Shown here: one piece after another, positions 48,853 through 57,637 of the stretch
Layout: each line of letters opens with the position of its first letter
Position numbering within the stretch: position 1 is the first letter of the stretch
From: UBA7662 sp036787895
Lineage (GTDB): Bacteria > Bacteroidota > Bacteroidia > UBA7662
DNA: 64,000 nt
Assembly: GCA_036787895.1 (NCBI GenBank)
Contig: DAIQOK010000004.1
Location: 1-64,000, forward strand
Direction: 5' to 3'
Program-made: the position numbers and the translations under genes
The notes under the pieces: generated by a model
What the model was told of the DNA's origin: nothing
Database searches by the model: none
What the model saw: the letters and a program-made list of their open reading frames with translations, nothing else

Positions 48853-49311
48853 TTAATGCCCGGCTTTTCGCAATTTTTTAAAAAAGCTAACCAAAATGTC
48901 ACGGCATTCGGCTTCAAGCACGCCCCAGCTGAGTGCTGTTTTAGGATGCAACATTTGGTGGGAGATGGTAGTAAAGCCTCTTTTTTCATCTTTAGCGCCG
49001 ATAACAATGCGGCCAATCTGACTCCAATACAAAGCTCCGGCACACATCGGGCAGGGTTCCAGTGTTACATAAAGGGTACATTCTGGCAGGTATTTTCCGC
49101 CCAGTTCATGGGCTGCTGCGGTAATCAACTGCATTTCGGCATGCGCTGTTACATCGTTTAATGTTTCGGTCAGGTTGTGACCTCGAGCGATGATGCGACC
49201 ATTTACCGTGACCACGGCGCCAACCGGCACCTCTCCTTTTTCTGCAGCCGTCTTTGCCTCGTTGAGGGCTTGTTGCATGAAATAGCTGTCGCTTTGGATG
49301 GAAAGGCTCAT
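48853..49311 (-). CDS. tadA: tRNA adenosine(34) deaminase (TadA-like nucleoside deaminase)
   Basis: Protein of 152 residues. Zinc/catalytic motifs: TAHAEMQLI (HAE) and TLEPCPMCAGAL (PCxxC). The flanking VPVGAVVTVNGRIIARGHNLTE and CTLYVTLEPCPMCAGALYWSQIGRIVIGAKDEKRG are typical of TadA, which makes inosine at the wobble position of tRNA-Arg. A guanine deaminase cannot be fully excluded. ATG 49311 (MSLSIQSD) chosen over a longer frame starting upstream. Divergent from aspS. Confidence 0.9.
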   Translation of the reverse strand: MSLSIQSDSYFMQQALNEAKTAAEKGEVPVGAVVTVNGRIIARGHNLTETLNDVTAHAEMQLITAAAHELGGKYLPECTLYVTLEPCPMCAGALYWSQIGRIVIGAKDEKRGFTTISHQMLHPKTALSWGVLEAECRDILVSFFKKLRKAGH

Positions 49312-49382
49312 ATTTCTCGGTTTTCTGTGGTTAAAGATACAAGGATGCTGCGGCATCGGTAGCGCAAGCGCCTTAGGCTGCT

Positions 49383-49390
49383 TATCTTTG
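49383..49390 (+). promoter_or_regulatory. -7 element TATCTTTG before aspS
   Basis: Exact TAnnTTTG match. It is followed directly by a hairpin CGCCTT-GAAA-AAGGCG (49391-49406) that ends 3 nt before the aspS ATG, so the mRNA 5' end would be this hairpin. Confidence 0.5.
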
Positions 49391-49409
49391 CGCCTTGAAA
49401 AAGGCGACT

Positions 49410-51158
49410 ATGTTACGTACCCACCATAACGGCGAATTAAGAATAACACATTTGAACCAAGAGGTTAAACTCTGCGGCTGGGTGAGTCGCATCCGCGATA
49501 AGGGTGGGATGGTGTGGGTAGATTTACGCGACCGGTATGGGGTTACTCAGCTGATGTTTGATGAAAGCCGGACCAGCAAGGCGCTGCTCGAGCAGGTCCG
49601 TACCTTCGGCCGCGAGTATGTGATTGCGGCTACCGGTAAAGTCATCGAGCGGGAAGCCAAAAACGATAAGATGGCCACCGGCGCCATAGAAGTGCTCGTA
49701 ACCGGACTCGAGCTGTTGAATGCGGCCAAGTTGCCTCCTTTCCTCATCGAAGATGAAACCGATGGCGGCGACGACTTGCGCATGAAATACCGCTATCTCG
49801 ATTTGCGTCGGAATCCGGTGCGCGCTAATCTTGAATTGCGCCATAAACTTGCCCAGGAAACCCGCAAATACCTCGATGCCCAACAATTTATGGAGGTTGA
49901 AACACCTGTTCTGATCAAAAGTACACCTGAAGGTGCCCGCGACTTTGTGGTGCCTTCGCGTATGAACCCCGGTGAGTTTTATGCCTTGCCACAGTCGCCA
50001 CAGACCTTTAAACAGCTGTTGATGGTCAGCGGCATCGACCGCTACTTTCAGCTGGTAAAATGTTTCCGTGATGAAGATTTGCGTGCCGACCGCCAGCCGG
50101 AGTTTACGCAAATCGACTGTGAAATGGCTTTTATTGAGCGCGAAGATATACTTCACACCTTTGAAGGTCTTATCAGGCATCTATTTCAGCAGGTGAAAGG
50201 CTACGATATCGGCGAAATCATCCGCATGAGTTACGACGATGCCATGTTGTATTATGGAAACGACAAACCTGATATCCGTTTTGATATGCGCATCGCTACG
50301 CTGAAAGGCCCCAAAACCGACTTGACAAGCGGTAAAAACTTCCCTGTTTTTGATGGAGCCGAGACCGTATTGGCCATCGCTGCTACCGGCAGTGCTGTTT
50401 ATACCCGCAAACAGCTCGATGAGCTTACCGATTGGGTAAAACGCCCGCAGCTTGGCATGAAAGGGCTCGTATATGCACGCGTGGAAGCCGATGGCAGCAT
50501 CAAATCGAGTGTCGACAAGTTTTATGATCAGGAGGCTTTGCAAAGCTGGGCTAAAGCTAGCGGTGCACAAACCGGCGATTTGATGCTGGTATTGGCCGGC
50601 GACGAAGCCCTCACCCGCAAAGCCATGAGTGAGCTGCGCCTCGAAATGGGTAAGCGGCTTGGATTACGTAAAAAAGATGAATATAAAGCCTTGTGGGTGC
50701 TCGATTTTCCGTTGCTAGAGTGGGATGAAGAGGAAAAACGCTGGAATGCCATGCACCATCCTTTCACCTCTCCCCGACCCGAAGATCTCGACAAACTCGC
50801 TACCGACCCGGGCGCAGTAAAAGCCAATGCCTACGATATGGTACTGAACGGCACCGAAATCGGTGGTGGATCAATTCGCATACATGACCGGGCCATGCAG
50901 GCCAAGATGTTTGAGGTATTAGGTTTTGGTCCGGAAGAAGCGGAGGCGAAATTCGGCTTTTTGCTCAGTGCTTTTGAATATGGTGCACCGCCGCACGGTG
51001 GTATCGCTTTTGGTTTCGACCGCTTGTGTTCGCTATTTGGAGGCAGCGAAAGCATACGCGACTTCATTGCCTTCCCTAAAAACAATTCCGGTCGCGACAC
51101 CATGATAGATGCCCCATCTGCAATCGACGCCAGACAACGTCAGGAACTCGGGCTTTAA
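49410..51158 (+). CDS. aspS: Aspartyl-tRNA synthetase
   Basis: Protein of 582 residues, class II synthetase of bacterial type. N-terminal OB anticodon domain (ITHLNQEVKLCGWVSRIRDKGGMVWVDLRDRYG); motif 2 YFQLVKCFRDEDLRADRQPEFTQIDCEMAF; GAD insertion domain in the middle (FPVFDGAETVLAI ...); motif 3 PPHGGIAFGFDRL. Ends DAPSAIDARQRQELGL. The ATG at 49410 (MLRTHHNGEL) matches the family N-terminus; a TTG five codons upstream lies inside the leader hairpin. Convergent with the following dehydrogenase gene (4 bp overlap). Confidence 0.97.
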   Translation: MLRTHHNGELRITHLNQEVKLCGWVSRIRDKGGMVWVDLRDRYGVTQLMFDESRTSKALLEQVRTFGREYVIAATGKVIEREAKNDKMATGAIEVLVTGLELLNAAKLPPFLIEDETDGGDDLRMKYRYLDLRRNPVRANLELRHKLAQETRKYLDAQQFMEVETPVLIKSTPEGARDFVVPSRMNPGEFYALPQSPQTFKQLLMVSGIDRYFQLVKCFRDEDLRADRQPEFTQIDCEMAFIEREDILHTFEGLIRHLFQQVKGYDIGEIIRMSYDDAMLYYGNDKPDIRFDMRIATLKGPKTDLTSGKNFPVFDGAETVLAIAATGSAVYTRKQLDELTDWVKRPQLGMKGLVYARVEADGSIKSSVDKFYDQEALQSWAKASGAQTGDLMLVLAGDEALTRKAMSELRLEMGKRLGLRKKDEYKALWVLDFPLLEWDEEEKRWNAMHHPFTSPRPEDLDKLATDPGAVKANAYDMVLNGTEIGGGSIRIHDRAMQAKMFEVLGFGPEEAEAKFGFLLSAFEYGAPPHGGIAFGFDRLCSLFGGSESIRDFIAFPKNNSGRDTMIDAPSAIDARQRQELGL

Positions 51159-52138
51159 TTGTCACGAATACGGACGACCACTTGGCCGACTTTCTGACCG
51201 CTTCCGGCATGGAAGTAGGCTTCCCGGATTTCGGAAAAGGGATAAATTTTGTCGATGACGGCTTTAAAATGGCCAGCTTCGAATAATGATTTCATCTGAC
51301 TCACCGTTTGTTTTTTGCCGGTAGGCACCGGAAATATCACCCGATGTTTCCGGCCAGGCAAAAGCGCTGTGATTGGTGACAGCAGAGCAAAAAAGATGTT
51401 CTGGCACCAAGGCCCTAATTCCGACGAAATATAAACCCCACCAGGTAAAATCAGGGATTTACAAGCACCAAAGGTACTTTTTCCCACAGCATCGAATATA
51501 AAGTTGTACTTCCCGGATGTTTGGGTGAAGTCGGTGCTTTCATAATCAATGAATTCGTGTGCCCCCAGTGATTTAGCCAGGGGAAAGTGTTGACGCCGGC
51601 AAACAGCAGTAATTTTTACGTCATTTAAGGCCAATAGCTGCACCAGGGCCGAGCCTATACCACCGCTTGCTCCATTCACCAATACCTGATCTCCGGGCCG
51701 AAGTTTGATTTTGTTCAGGAAATTTAAGGCATAATGGGCTCCTTCCAGGCAGCTCACAGCCTCTTCGAAGCTGGCATTTACTGGCATCAGCGCAATAGCT
51801 GCTTTTTCGGAAAGGCGTAAATATTCGGCCTGTGAATGTAATCCGGCGTCGTTAAGTCCAAAAAGGCGGTCGCCAACCTTATATGCGCTATTTTCATCGG
51901 CTACAGCAACCACTTCGCCGGCAAAGTCGGTGCCGGGAATTGGGTGAGTTGGTCTGAAAATACCGGTAACCAAACGGTTCACAAAGGGTTTGGCCGACAA
52001 CATCGCGCAATCGGTTCTATTTACCGTTGTGGCAGCTACCCGAACCAGCAGTTCTCCCCGGCCAATAGTAGGCAAAGGTGCTTCGCCCAGCTGGAGCACA
52101 TTGGGGGTACCATAGTTATAATAAAGAGCAGCGCGCAT
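51155..52138 (-). CDS. Medium-chain NAD(P)-dependent alcohol dehydrogenase / quinone oxidoreductase
   Basis: Protein of 327 residues. GroES-like N-terminal domain (EAPLPTIGRGELLVRVAATTVNRTDCAML, PGTDFAGEVVAVADENSAYKVGDRLFG) and Rossmann domain (QVLVNGASGGIGSALVQLLAL; FIFDAVGKSTFG). No structural-zinc Cys cluster, so it belongs with the zinc-free quinone-oxidoreductase-like MDR proteins. Cytoplasmic; substrate unknown. Confidence 0.9.
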   Translation of the reverse strand: MRAALYYNYGTPNVLQLGEAPLPTIGRGELLVRVAATTVNRTDCAMLSAKPFVNRLVTGIFRPTHPIPGTDFAGEVVAVADENSAYKVGDRLFGLNDAGLHSQAEYLRLSEKAAIALMPVNASFEEAVSCLEGAHYALNFLNKIKLRPGDQVLVNGASGGIGSALVQLLALNDVKITAVCRRQHFPLAKSLGAHEFIDYESTDFTQTSGKYNFIFDAVGKSTFGACKSLILPGGVYISSELGPWCQNIFFALLSPITALLPGRKHRVIFPVPTGKKQTVSQMKSLFEAGHFKAVIDKIYPFSEIREAYFHAGSGQKVGQVVVRIRDN

Positions 52139-52268
52139 TGAAAGTGAATAGCAAGATGAGAGAAAAACAGTTCAGCTGCTTACAGCAAACGTTAATTTCC
52201 GTGAAAGCTTCCGATTTGCTAATCAGCTTCTCGATATATTGTCGTTACATCCACTTTTTCCCTTCCTT

Positions 52269-53501
52269 ATGGTCAGAATTATTATTTGCCTTTTAATTGT
52301 GCTCAGTTCCCATGTTCGGGGGCAGCAGGGTTTCCCACAATACTATCGCTTGGCTGCATTGGCGGCACAGGGCGATTCATTGTATGCAGCCCGTAAATTC
52401 AAATTGGCTGCTTTGCGCTATGAAGAGGCAGCCAGTATCCGGCTCGAAAAGGCCATCGATTACAATCCGGCGATATTGTATTACAATGCCGCCTGTGCCT
52501 ATGCGCTGGCTGGGAATTCGGCAGCAGCCATGCAAAGGCTCGAAAAGCTGGTGTATGAACATGATTTTAGTGATACCGAGCTGCTCGAAAATGAAGCTGA
52601 CTTCATAAAACTTCGCCAATATAAAAACTGGGCCACCCTGGTTGCCGGCGCCAGACTTAATCAGCGGAATAAAGAAGCTCGGGAAATAACGCGTAAGAGG
52701 CGATTATTGGTTGATTCTAAGCTGGATGAAATTGTTTTTCAACCTTTGAGCGATTTTGCACAAAGTATGCTTGAGCAGGATTCCTTGCCCTTCCTCAGCA
52801 TCAATCATGCTAATTTCAGGTTGTATTATGCCGCAGATAGTTATGCTGCCACACAGCTTTATCACATTAAAATTGAACTCGACGATGCTTTTGAAAGGGC
52901 AAAAACAGTCCTGGGGATAGCCCAATGGAATAAAGGGTATCATGTACTCTTGGTAAATTCCTTGGACGAAATGGCTCAGGTGTCCGGTTTGCGCGTTCAA
53001 GGGGGCGTGGCACTGGTAGGGCACGATTTGATGGTGTTACCCTATCGACCGGAACGCCGACCACAATTCAGGCACGAGTTTTTTCATCTTTTGACCAATG
53101 ATTATTGGGGACAAACCAACTCCCGTTTATTAAACGAAGGCAGTGCTGTGTATGCCGATGATCAGTGTTATATCGAAAATCCCATCTTCCCTATCAATGC
53201 ACATTTAATGCAAGCCGGTAAATTGGTGCCCCTGGAAGCGCTCATTCATCGTTTCGACGAGCAGGCCCTGCAAAGTGATGTGGTGGCTTATTTGCAAAGT
53301 GCAGCGATTTTCAAATATCTTTTTGAACGCCATGGTCCGGATAAAATGAAAGCCTTGTGGCAGCTTGGATTTGCCGACTTTGAAAAAATATATGACCAGC
53401 CACTCAGTGCTTTCGAAGCGGAGTGGTTGCTATTCATCCAATCCTTAACAGCCATTGAAGCTGTTGATTTGGATTTACTGCTTCGTGAAGGCTGTGGTTG
53501 A
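52269..53501 (+). CDS. Secreted TPR plus gluzincin-like (HExxH) metallopeptidase
   Basis: Protein of 410 residues, family not firmly recognised. Signal peptide MVRIIICLLIVLSSHVRGQQ; TPR-like helices (AQGDSLYAARKFKLAALRYEEAASIRLEKAIDYNPAILYYNAACAYALAGNSAAAMQRLEKL) over residues 30-110; a C-terminal metallopeptidase part with FRHEFFHLLTNDYWGQTNSRLLNEGSAVYAD: HEFFH is the HExxH zinc site and NEG the third ligand, the pattern of peptidase MA-like proteins. Periplasmic or exported. ATG 52269 chosen to begin at the signal peptide. Confidence 0.75.
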   Translation: MVRIIICLLIVLSSHVRGQQGFPQYYRLAALAAQGDSLYAARKFKLAALRYEEAASIRLEKAIDYNPAILYYNAACAYALAGNSAAAMQRLEKLVYEHDFSDTELLENEADFIKLRQYKNWATLVAGARLNQRNKEAREITRKRRLLVDSKLDEIVFQPLSDFAQSMLEQDSLPFLSINHANFRLYYAADSYAATQLYHIKIELDDAFERAKTVLGIAQWNKGYHVLLVNSLDEMAQVSGLRVQGGVALVGHDLMVLPYRPERRPQFRHEFFHLLTNDYWGQTNSRLLNEGSAVYADDQCYIENPIFPINAHLMQAGKLVPLEALIHRFDEQALQSDVVAYLQSAAIFKYLFERHGPDKMKALWQLGFADFEKIYDQPLSAFEAEWLLFIQSLTAIEAVDLDLLLREGCG

Positions 53502-53523
53502 TACGCCTTTCTGTCCTAAAATA

Positions 53524-53573
53524 GCCAGCTAGCCATAGGTGATGGTCACCGGGTTTTGGTATGGCTAAGTGGC
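53524..53573. repeat. Nested inverted repeat between two secreted-protein genes
   Basis: AGCCAT (53531-53536) pairs with ATGGCT (53561-53566), with outer GCCA/TGGC and an inner perfect hairpin GGTGA-TGG-TCACC (53538-53550). No T-run follows; it could be an operator, a hairpin or a small repeat. Confidence 0.4.
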
Positions 53574-53633
53574 TGACATATAATTGCTTTAATAATAGTA
53601 TTCTCTTAAATTGTAGACAAAAATCCACCCAAG

Positions 53634-55457
53634 ATGAAGCAAGGTCTACTTTTTATCAGCAGCATATGGTTTTTAATGCATTCTGTGGCATTGGCACAAG
53701 GGCCGGGTTATGCCCTCGACATGTCGGAAACGGCGCGATATGTTTCGGTGCCCAACAGCGCCAGCCTGAATCCGATTTCGGCCATTACGGTGGAGGCCTG
53801 GGTATTTCCGACAGCCTGGGGTGTAAATTTTTGGACGAATAGTATTGTGAGTAAAGACGATTGGAGTGTTGGAACCCGGGGTTTTGTGCTGCGTTGTGGG
53901 GCGAACGGCACCCTATCCTTTAATCTTGGCACTTCGGTAGGCTGGCGTGAAGCGGTTAGTCCTGCCAATAGTCTGCAACTAAACCGCTGGCAGCACGTAG
54001 CCGGTACTTTCGATGGCACGGTCATCAAGGTGTTTGTAGATGGCGTAGAGAAGGCCAGTTTTACTTTTACGGGCAGCATTAATCCCTCTACTTTCGCTAT
54101 GAATATCGGGCAATCGGCTTATCATACAGTGAGCAGCAGGCCTTTTACAGGTTGGATTGATGAGGTGAGAATCTGGGAATTTGCCTTGCCGGCAGTAGAA
54201 TTGCGGCAGTGGATGTGTCGTTCGTTAGCTTCCCATCACAATTATTTCCCGGGCTTATTGGGCCACTGGACATTTGACGAAGGTCAGGGTCAACTAGCTG
54301 CAGATCGAAGCTTTTTCCAGAACACTGCCGCCCTGATTAACGACCCTTATTGGAAACGATCGGGAGCTCCCTTGGGGGATACGTCTGTTGTCGTTAGTTC
54401 AGCGCCATTTCAGGCTGAGTTGTTGTTGGTCAACCAGGACCGATTTAATATTGGCGCTTTTTCCACTAATCCGGCTCATTTGCATCTTTACCGGATAAAG
54501 AATCCGCTATTGCCAGGCGCTGTACCCGCAGCCAGTGTGGATGCACTCGACCAAAAGCGGGAGTGGGGAGTTTTTGTGGTAGGTGCAGATACAGCGAATT
54601 ATACGGCCACTTTAGAGTTAATAAGGTCGAATGGTTTGCACCGCTGTGCATCCCATTTGTTTTGGCGTACTTCTGCTGCAGATAGCGTTTTTACCAGTGC
54701 TTCTTTGATGTTGTCAAATAATCGACAAATTAACTTTCAGCGCAGTGGAAGTCACCATTTTGCGGTGGGAGGTGCCGGTTTTACAAACGTAAGTACCAAC
54801 GATAGCCTGACTTTTTGTGTCGGTGGCAGTGCCACACTTAACGCCCAGCTTTCAGCCGGTTTTGGCTACCAGTGGCTAAGAAATGGCACGCCTATCGCCG
54901 GCGCCACCCAAAACACCTATGTGGCAAGTCAGGGCGGTACCTATCAATTGGAAGTATATACCAACGCCAGCTGCAAAGACAGCAGCGAAACCATGGTGGT
55001 TACCACTTTAGCGGCACCAGTTCCCGTTATTACCCAACAAAATGACACTTTAGTAACCGGCTCTTTCAGCAGCTATCAGTGGTTAAGAAATAACAGCGTT
55101 TTGGTTGGCGCCAATCAACAAAGGTTTAAACCTACTCAAAGTGGCGATTACCGGGTGCTGGTCAGCAACAGTGCCGGCTGTAGGGATACTTCTGCCGTTT
55201 TCCCCTATTTCATGAGCTCAGTAGCCGATTTAGCACCAGCTTCTTTTCGTTTTTGGCCCAATCCGGCCCGCGACATTGTTTACCTGGAAGGAGAGCCGGG
55301 CTATGATGTACAGCTTTTCGATTTACAGGGACGTATTGCCTATCGGTCAAGCGGCACTGTAAAGACGATTAGTGTGGTCGATTTACCCCGGGGTTTGTAT
55401 TTAATGTTGGTGGATTTACCGCAAGGCGTGTTGGTGAGGAAGGTTTTGTTGGAGTAG
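53634..55457 (+). CDS. LamG-domain protein with type IX secretion sorting domain
   Basis: Protein of 607 residues. Signal peptide (GLLFISSIWFLMHSVALAQ); concanavalin-like LamG domain at about residues 25-195 (VSVPNSASLNPISAITVEAWVFP, WQHVAGTFDGTVIKVFVDG, FTGWIDEVRIWE); two Ig/PKD-like modules (FGYQWLRNGTPIAGATQNTY, SSYQWLRNNSVLVGANQ); C-terminal T9SS type A domain (FRFWPNPARDIVYLEG, QLFDLQGRI, LPRGLYLML, GVLVRKVLLE). It is exported across the outer membrane and attached to or released from the surface; a glycan-binding or adhesion role is likely. Confidence 0.9.
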   Translation: MKQGLLFISSIWFLMHSVALAQGPGYALDMSETARYVSVPNSASLNPISAITVEAWVFPTAWGVNFWTNSIVSKDDWSVGTRGFVLRCGANGTLSFNLGTSVGWREAVSPANSLQLNRWQHVAGTFDGTVIKVFVDGVEKASFTFTGSINPSTFAMNIGQSAYHTVSSRPFTGWIDEVRIWEFALPAVELRQWMCRSLASHHNYFPGLLGHWTFDEGQGQLAADRSFFQNTAALINDPYWKRSGAPLGDTSVVVSSAPFQAELLLVNQDRFNIGAFSTNPAHLHLYRIKNPLLPGAVPAASVDALDQKREWGVFVVGADTANYTATLELIRSNGLHRCASHLFWRTSAADSVFTSASLMLSNNRQINFQRSGSHHFAVGGAGFTNVSTNDSLTFCVGGSATLNAQLSAGFGYQWLRNGTPIAGATQNTYVASQGGTYQLEVYTNASCKDSSETMVVTTLAAPVPVITQQNDTLVTGSFSSYQWLRNNSVLVGANQQRFKPTQSGDYRVLVSNSAGCRDTSAVFPYFMSSVADLAPASFRFWPNPARDIVYLEGEPGYDVQLFDLQGRIAYRSSGTVKTISVVDLPRGLYLMLVDLPQGVLVRKVLLE

Positions 55458-55496
55458 TTAAAGGCGTTCATCTATCCAGCGATACTTGTCCAAAGC

Positions 55497-56243
55497 TCAG
55501 CGCTCAAAGTACTGACGTGCCCCCTCCAAATCCTCTTCTGTATCTACTCCAATAAACCGAGCATCAGTTTTAACCATACGAACGGGGATACCATTGTACA
55601 GCAGGCGAAGTTGTTCGAGTTTTTCGGTAAGTTCGAGTTCGCATGGGGGTAAACCGGTGAAGTGTAACAGCGCTTCACGACGGTAAGCGTAAATACCAAT
55701 GTGCTGGAAATGCTGACCGTTTACCAGGTCCTCCCCCTGGCTATCACGGTCGTAAGGCAAGGGAGCACGACTAAAGTACAAGGCATCGTTTTTCGCGTTT
55801 AGCGCAACTTTCACCACATTGGGGTTGGCCAGGGCTTCGGCCGAGGTAAGCGCCGTCATCAAACTGGCCACTTGCACGGCCGGGTCAGTAAATGCCTCGA
55901 TTAACGCTTCGAGCGGTGCTTTTTGGGTGAAAGGTTCGTCGCCCTGCACATTGACTATGATAGCGCCTGCCGGTAAATTTTTGGCAATTTCGGCGATACG
56001 GTCGCTACCACTTGGATGGTCTTCCCGGCTCATTACAGCTTCATAACCGTGTGTTTTTACGGCATCGCGTATGCGTAGATGGTCGGTCACCACCATGACC
56101 CCATGAAACAAACCCGTCTTTACCACGGCCTCACAGCTACGCACGATGAGCGGTTTGCCTGCCAGATCGGCCAGCATTTTTTCCGGAAAACGGGTAGAAC
56201 CCAGCCGGGCAGGTAAAAGCGCATATAGGAGGTTGTGCAACAT
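55497..56243 (-). CDS. kdsB: 3-deoxy-manno-octulosonate cytidylyltransferase
   Basis: Protein of 248 residues activating Kdo with CTP for lipopolysaccharide core synthesis. LLPARLGSTRFPEKMLADLAGKPLIVRSCE is the N-terminal CTP-binding motif; VMSREDHPSGSDRIAE, VNVQGDEPF, and HIGIYAYRREALLHFTGLPPCELELTEKLEQLRLL are all diagnostic. Ends VDTEEDLEGARQYF. It begins 1 bp after the stop of the upstream GNAT gene (same strand). Confidence 0.96.
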   Translation of the reverse strand: MLHNLLYALLPARLGSTRFPEKMLADLAGKPLIVRSCEAVVKTGLFHGVMVVTDHLRIRDAVKTHGYEAVMSREDHPSGSDRIAEIAKNLPAGAIIVNVQGDEPFTQKAPLEALIEAFTDPAVQVASLMTALTSAEALANPNVVKVALNAKNDALYFSRAPLPYDRDSQGEDLVNGQHFQHIGIYAYRREALLHFTGLPPCELELTEKLEQLRLLYNGIPVRMVKTDARFIGVDTEEDLEGARQYFER

Positions 56244-56244
56244 C

Positions 56245-56685
56245 TTAGCTCAGGAGCGTTTTTTCGAAAGCCTGATGGGGAATAGTAACTTCAATAAATG
56301 GTTCCCCCAATGCGGTATAGCCCAGTTTATGGTAAAATGGTATAGCCGTATCGCGGGCATGAAGTATGATTTTTTGGAAGAGGTGCTCAAGGGCAAAATC
56401 TTCTGCATATCGGATGAGTTGCTGACCGATACCTTGCCCTTGTTTTTCTTCCACTACGGCAACCTGGCGCATTTGCAAAGTAAATGCATCAACGGGTTTC
56501 AGACACAAACATGCCAAAAGCCGGTCTGCTTCCCAGGCGGTGAGATGGAATTCATCAGCTTCGGCGGCGAGCTGCTGTTCGCTGAAGTACAAGCCCAGCG
56601 GTCGGCGTAAAATGCGGTCACGTAAGGCAACAGTCAGCGCATAAGCCGGGCTGTGATGAGCCACTTTGCGGAATTCAAGGGTCAT
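56245..56685 (-). CDS. GNAT-family N-acetyltransferase
   Basis: Protein of 146 residues with the acetyl-CoA-binding motif A: LQMRQVAVVEEKQGQGIGQQLIRYAEDFA (Q/RxxGxG/A), then IILHARDTAIPFYHKLGYTALGEPFIEVTIPHQAFEK, the end resembling ElaA/YjcF-like GNATs. Substrate unknown. ATG 56685 overlaps the upstream LiaF-like gene stop (ATGA). Middle gene of a three-gene minus-strand run ending with kdsB. Confidence 0.87.
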   Translation of the reverse strand: MTLEFRKVAHHSPAYALTVALRDRILRRPLGLYFSEQQLAAEADEFHLTAWEADRLLACLCLKPVDAFTLQMRQVAVVEEKQGQGIGQQLIRYAEDFALEHLFQKIILHARDTAIPFYHKLGYTALGEPFIEVTIPHQAFEKTLLS

Positions 56686-57215
56686 ATTAAACGGCATTTC
56701 AGCGCTGCAAAAACAGCAACGGCATGTATAGTTACCGATGGTGCATTTGGCTCGGCCTGGTTGCTGTATTTTCTGTCGCCAAAATTAACTTCATTGCCAT
56801 CAGGCATATTTACTTCACCAAAAACAGCTTTACCATGGATGGTTATTGGCATGTCTTTCGGAATGAGCAGGGTACATTCGGCGAAATAGCTGTTTACAAA
56901 AAGATGTTTTTCTGTGGTGTCGATTCTTTCCATAAGGATGGTACGTTCACCAAAAATGGTGGTGAATGTTTCTTGCATTTTGCCTGCCCGAGCATGACTT
57001 TTAGCCGAACCAAACATGATGGTTTCGGCATTGTCGAGCGTACCATCTCCAAACCCAGAGATTTTACGGCCACTAAGGAGTATAATGCCAAAGCTTATAA
57101 AGCCTATAGCGAGTAAAATTTTAACTACGCTGAGATTGAGGTAGAAGAGATTATTCAGCAAAAATAATGTACCCAATAAAATGAGAACCAGGGCGATTGA
57201 ATAACGTGATTTCAT
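56682..57215 (-). CDS. LiaF-like membrane protein
   Basis: Protein of 177 residues. Two N-terminal membrane helices (SIALVLILLGTLFLLNNLFYL and VVKILLAIGFISFGIILLSG) followed by a cytoplasmic/periplasmic beta-helical domain (ETIMFGSAK..., FTTIFGERTILMERIDTTEKHLFVNSYFAECTLLIPKDMPITIHGKAVFGEVNMPDG), the pattern of LiaF/DUF5668-type sensors of envelope stress. No two-component genes adjoin it. Downstream genes are GNAT and kdsB. Confidence 0.82.
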   Translation of the reverse strand: MKSRYSIALVLILLGTLFLLNNLFYLNLSVVKILLAIGFISFGIILLSGRKISGFGDGTLDNAETIMFGSAKSHARAGKMQETFTTIFGERTILMERIDTTEKHLFVNSYFAECTLLIPKDMPITIHGKAVFGEVNMPDGNEVNFGDRKYSNQAEPNAPSVTIHAVAVFAALKCRLI

Positions 57216-57305
57216 GACTAGCGGGTTGTTGTAGTGCTAAGCTAAAACAAAATTGGCAAGGTGGCTCAATCGAACTTTGGCTGGGGGTTTTGGGCTTTTG
57301 TGCGG

Positions 57306-57357
57306 CGGTCGTTTAAGGGGTGGTTGAGCGTAGTCGAAACCACATATTTCCCTGCGA
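57306..57357 (+). repeat. Palindromic repeat unit, copy A
   Basis: 52 bp unit beginning CGGTCGTTTAAGG and ending TTTCCCTGCGA; its centre is a hairpin with GTGGTT (57320-57325) and AACCAC (57338-57343) arms around GAGCGTAGTCGA. It ends exactly at the N block, which suggests the assembler broke on this repeat. Confidence 0.85.
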
Positions 57358-57457
57358 NNNNNNNNNNNNNNNNNNNNNNNNNNNNNNNNNNNNNNNNNNN
57401 NNNNNNNNNNNNNNNNNNNNNNNNNNNNNNNNNNNNNNNNNNNNNNNNNNNNNNNNN
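57358..57457. other. Assembly gap (100 N)
   Basis: Run of exactly 100 N, the usual placeholder for a gap of unknown size. It is flanked by identical copies A and B of the repeat unit, so one or more further units may be missing. Confidence 0.99.
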
Positions 57458-57573
57458 CGGTCGTTTAAGGGGTGGTTGAGCGTAGTCGAAACCACATATT
57501 TCCCTGCGAGGTTTCGGTCATCGAGCCAAATCAGAGCATGCCGAAGATTTGAGTCGAGATGAAAAGAAAGACG
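57458..57573 (+). repeat. Composite palindromic repeat, copy B
   Basis: Identical 52 bp unit (57458-57509) followed by a second part starting TTTCGGTCATCGAGCC and ending AGAAAGACG (57511-57573). The second part is also found in the repeat upstream of the RHS locus (36489-36550), in the same order and distance. Confidence 0.8.
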
Positions 57574-57637
57574 TATGCATATTCCCGTGAAAATCAGTTG
57601 GATAAACGAGGTTTCATGCCGTGAGTTTATCCAACGG

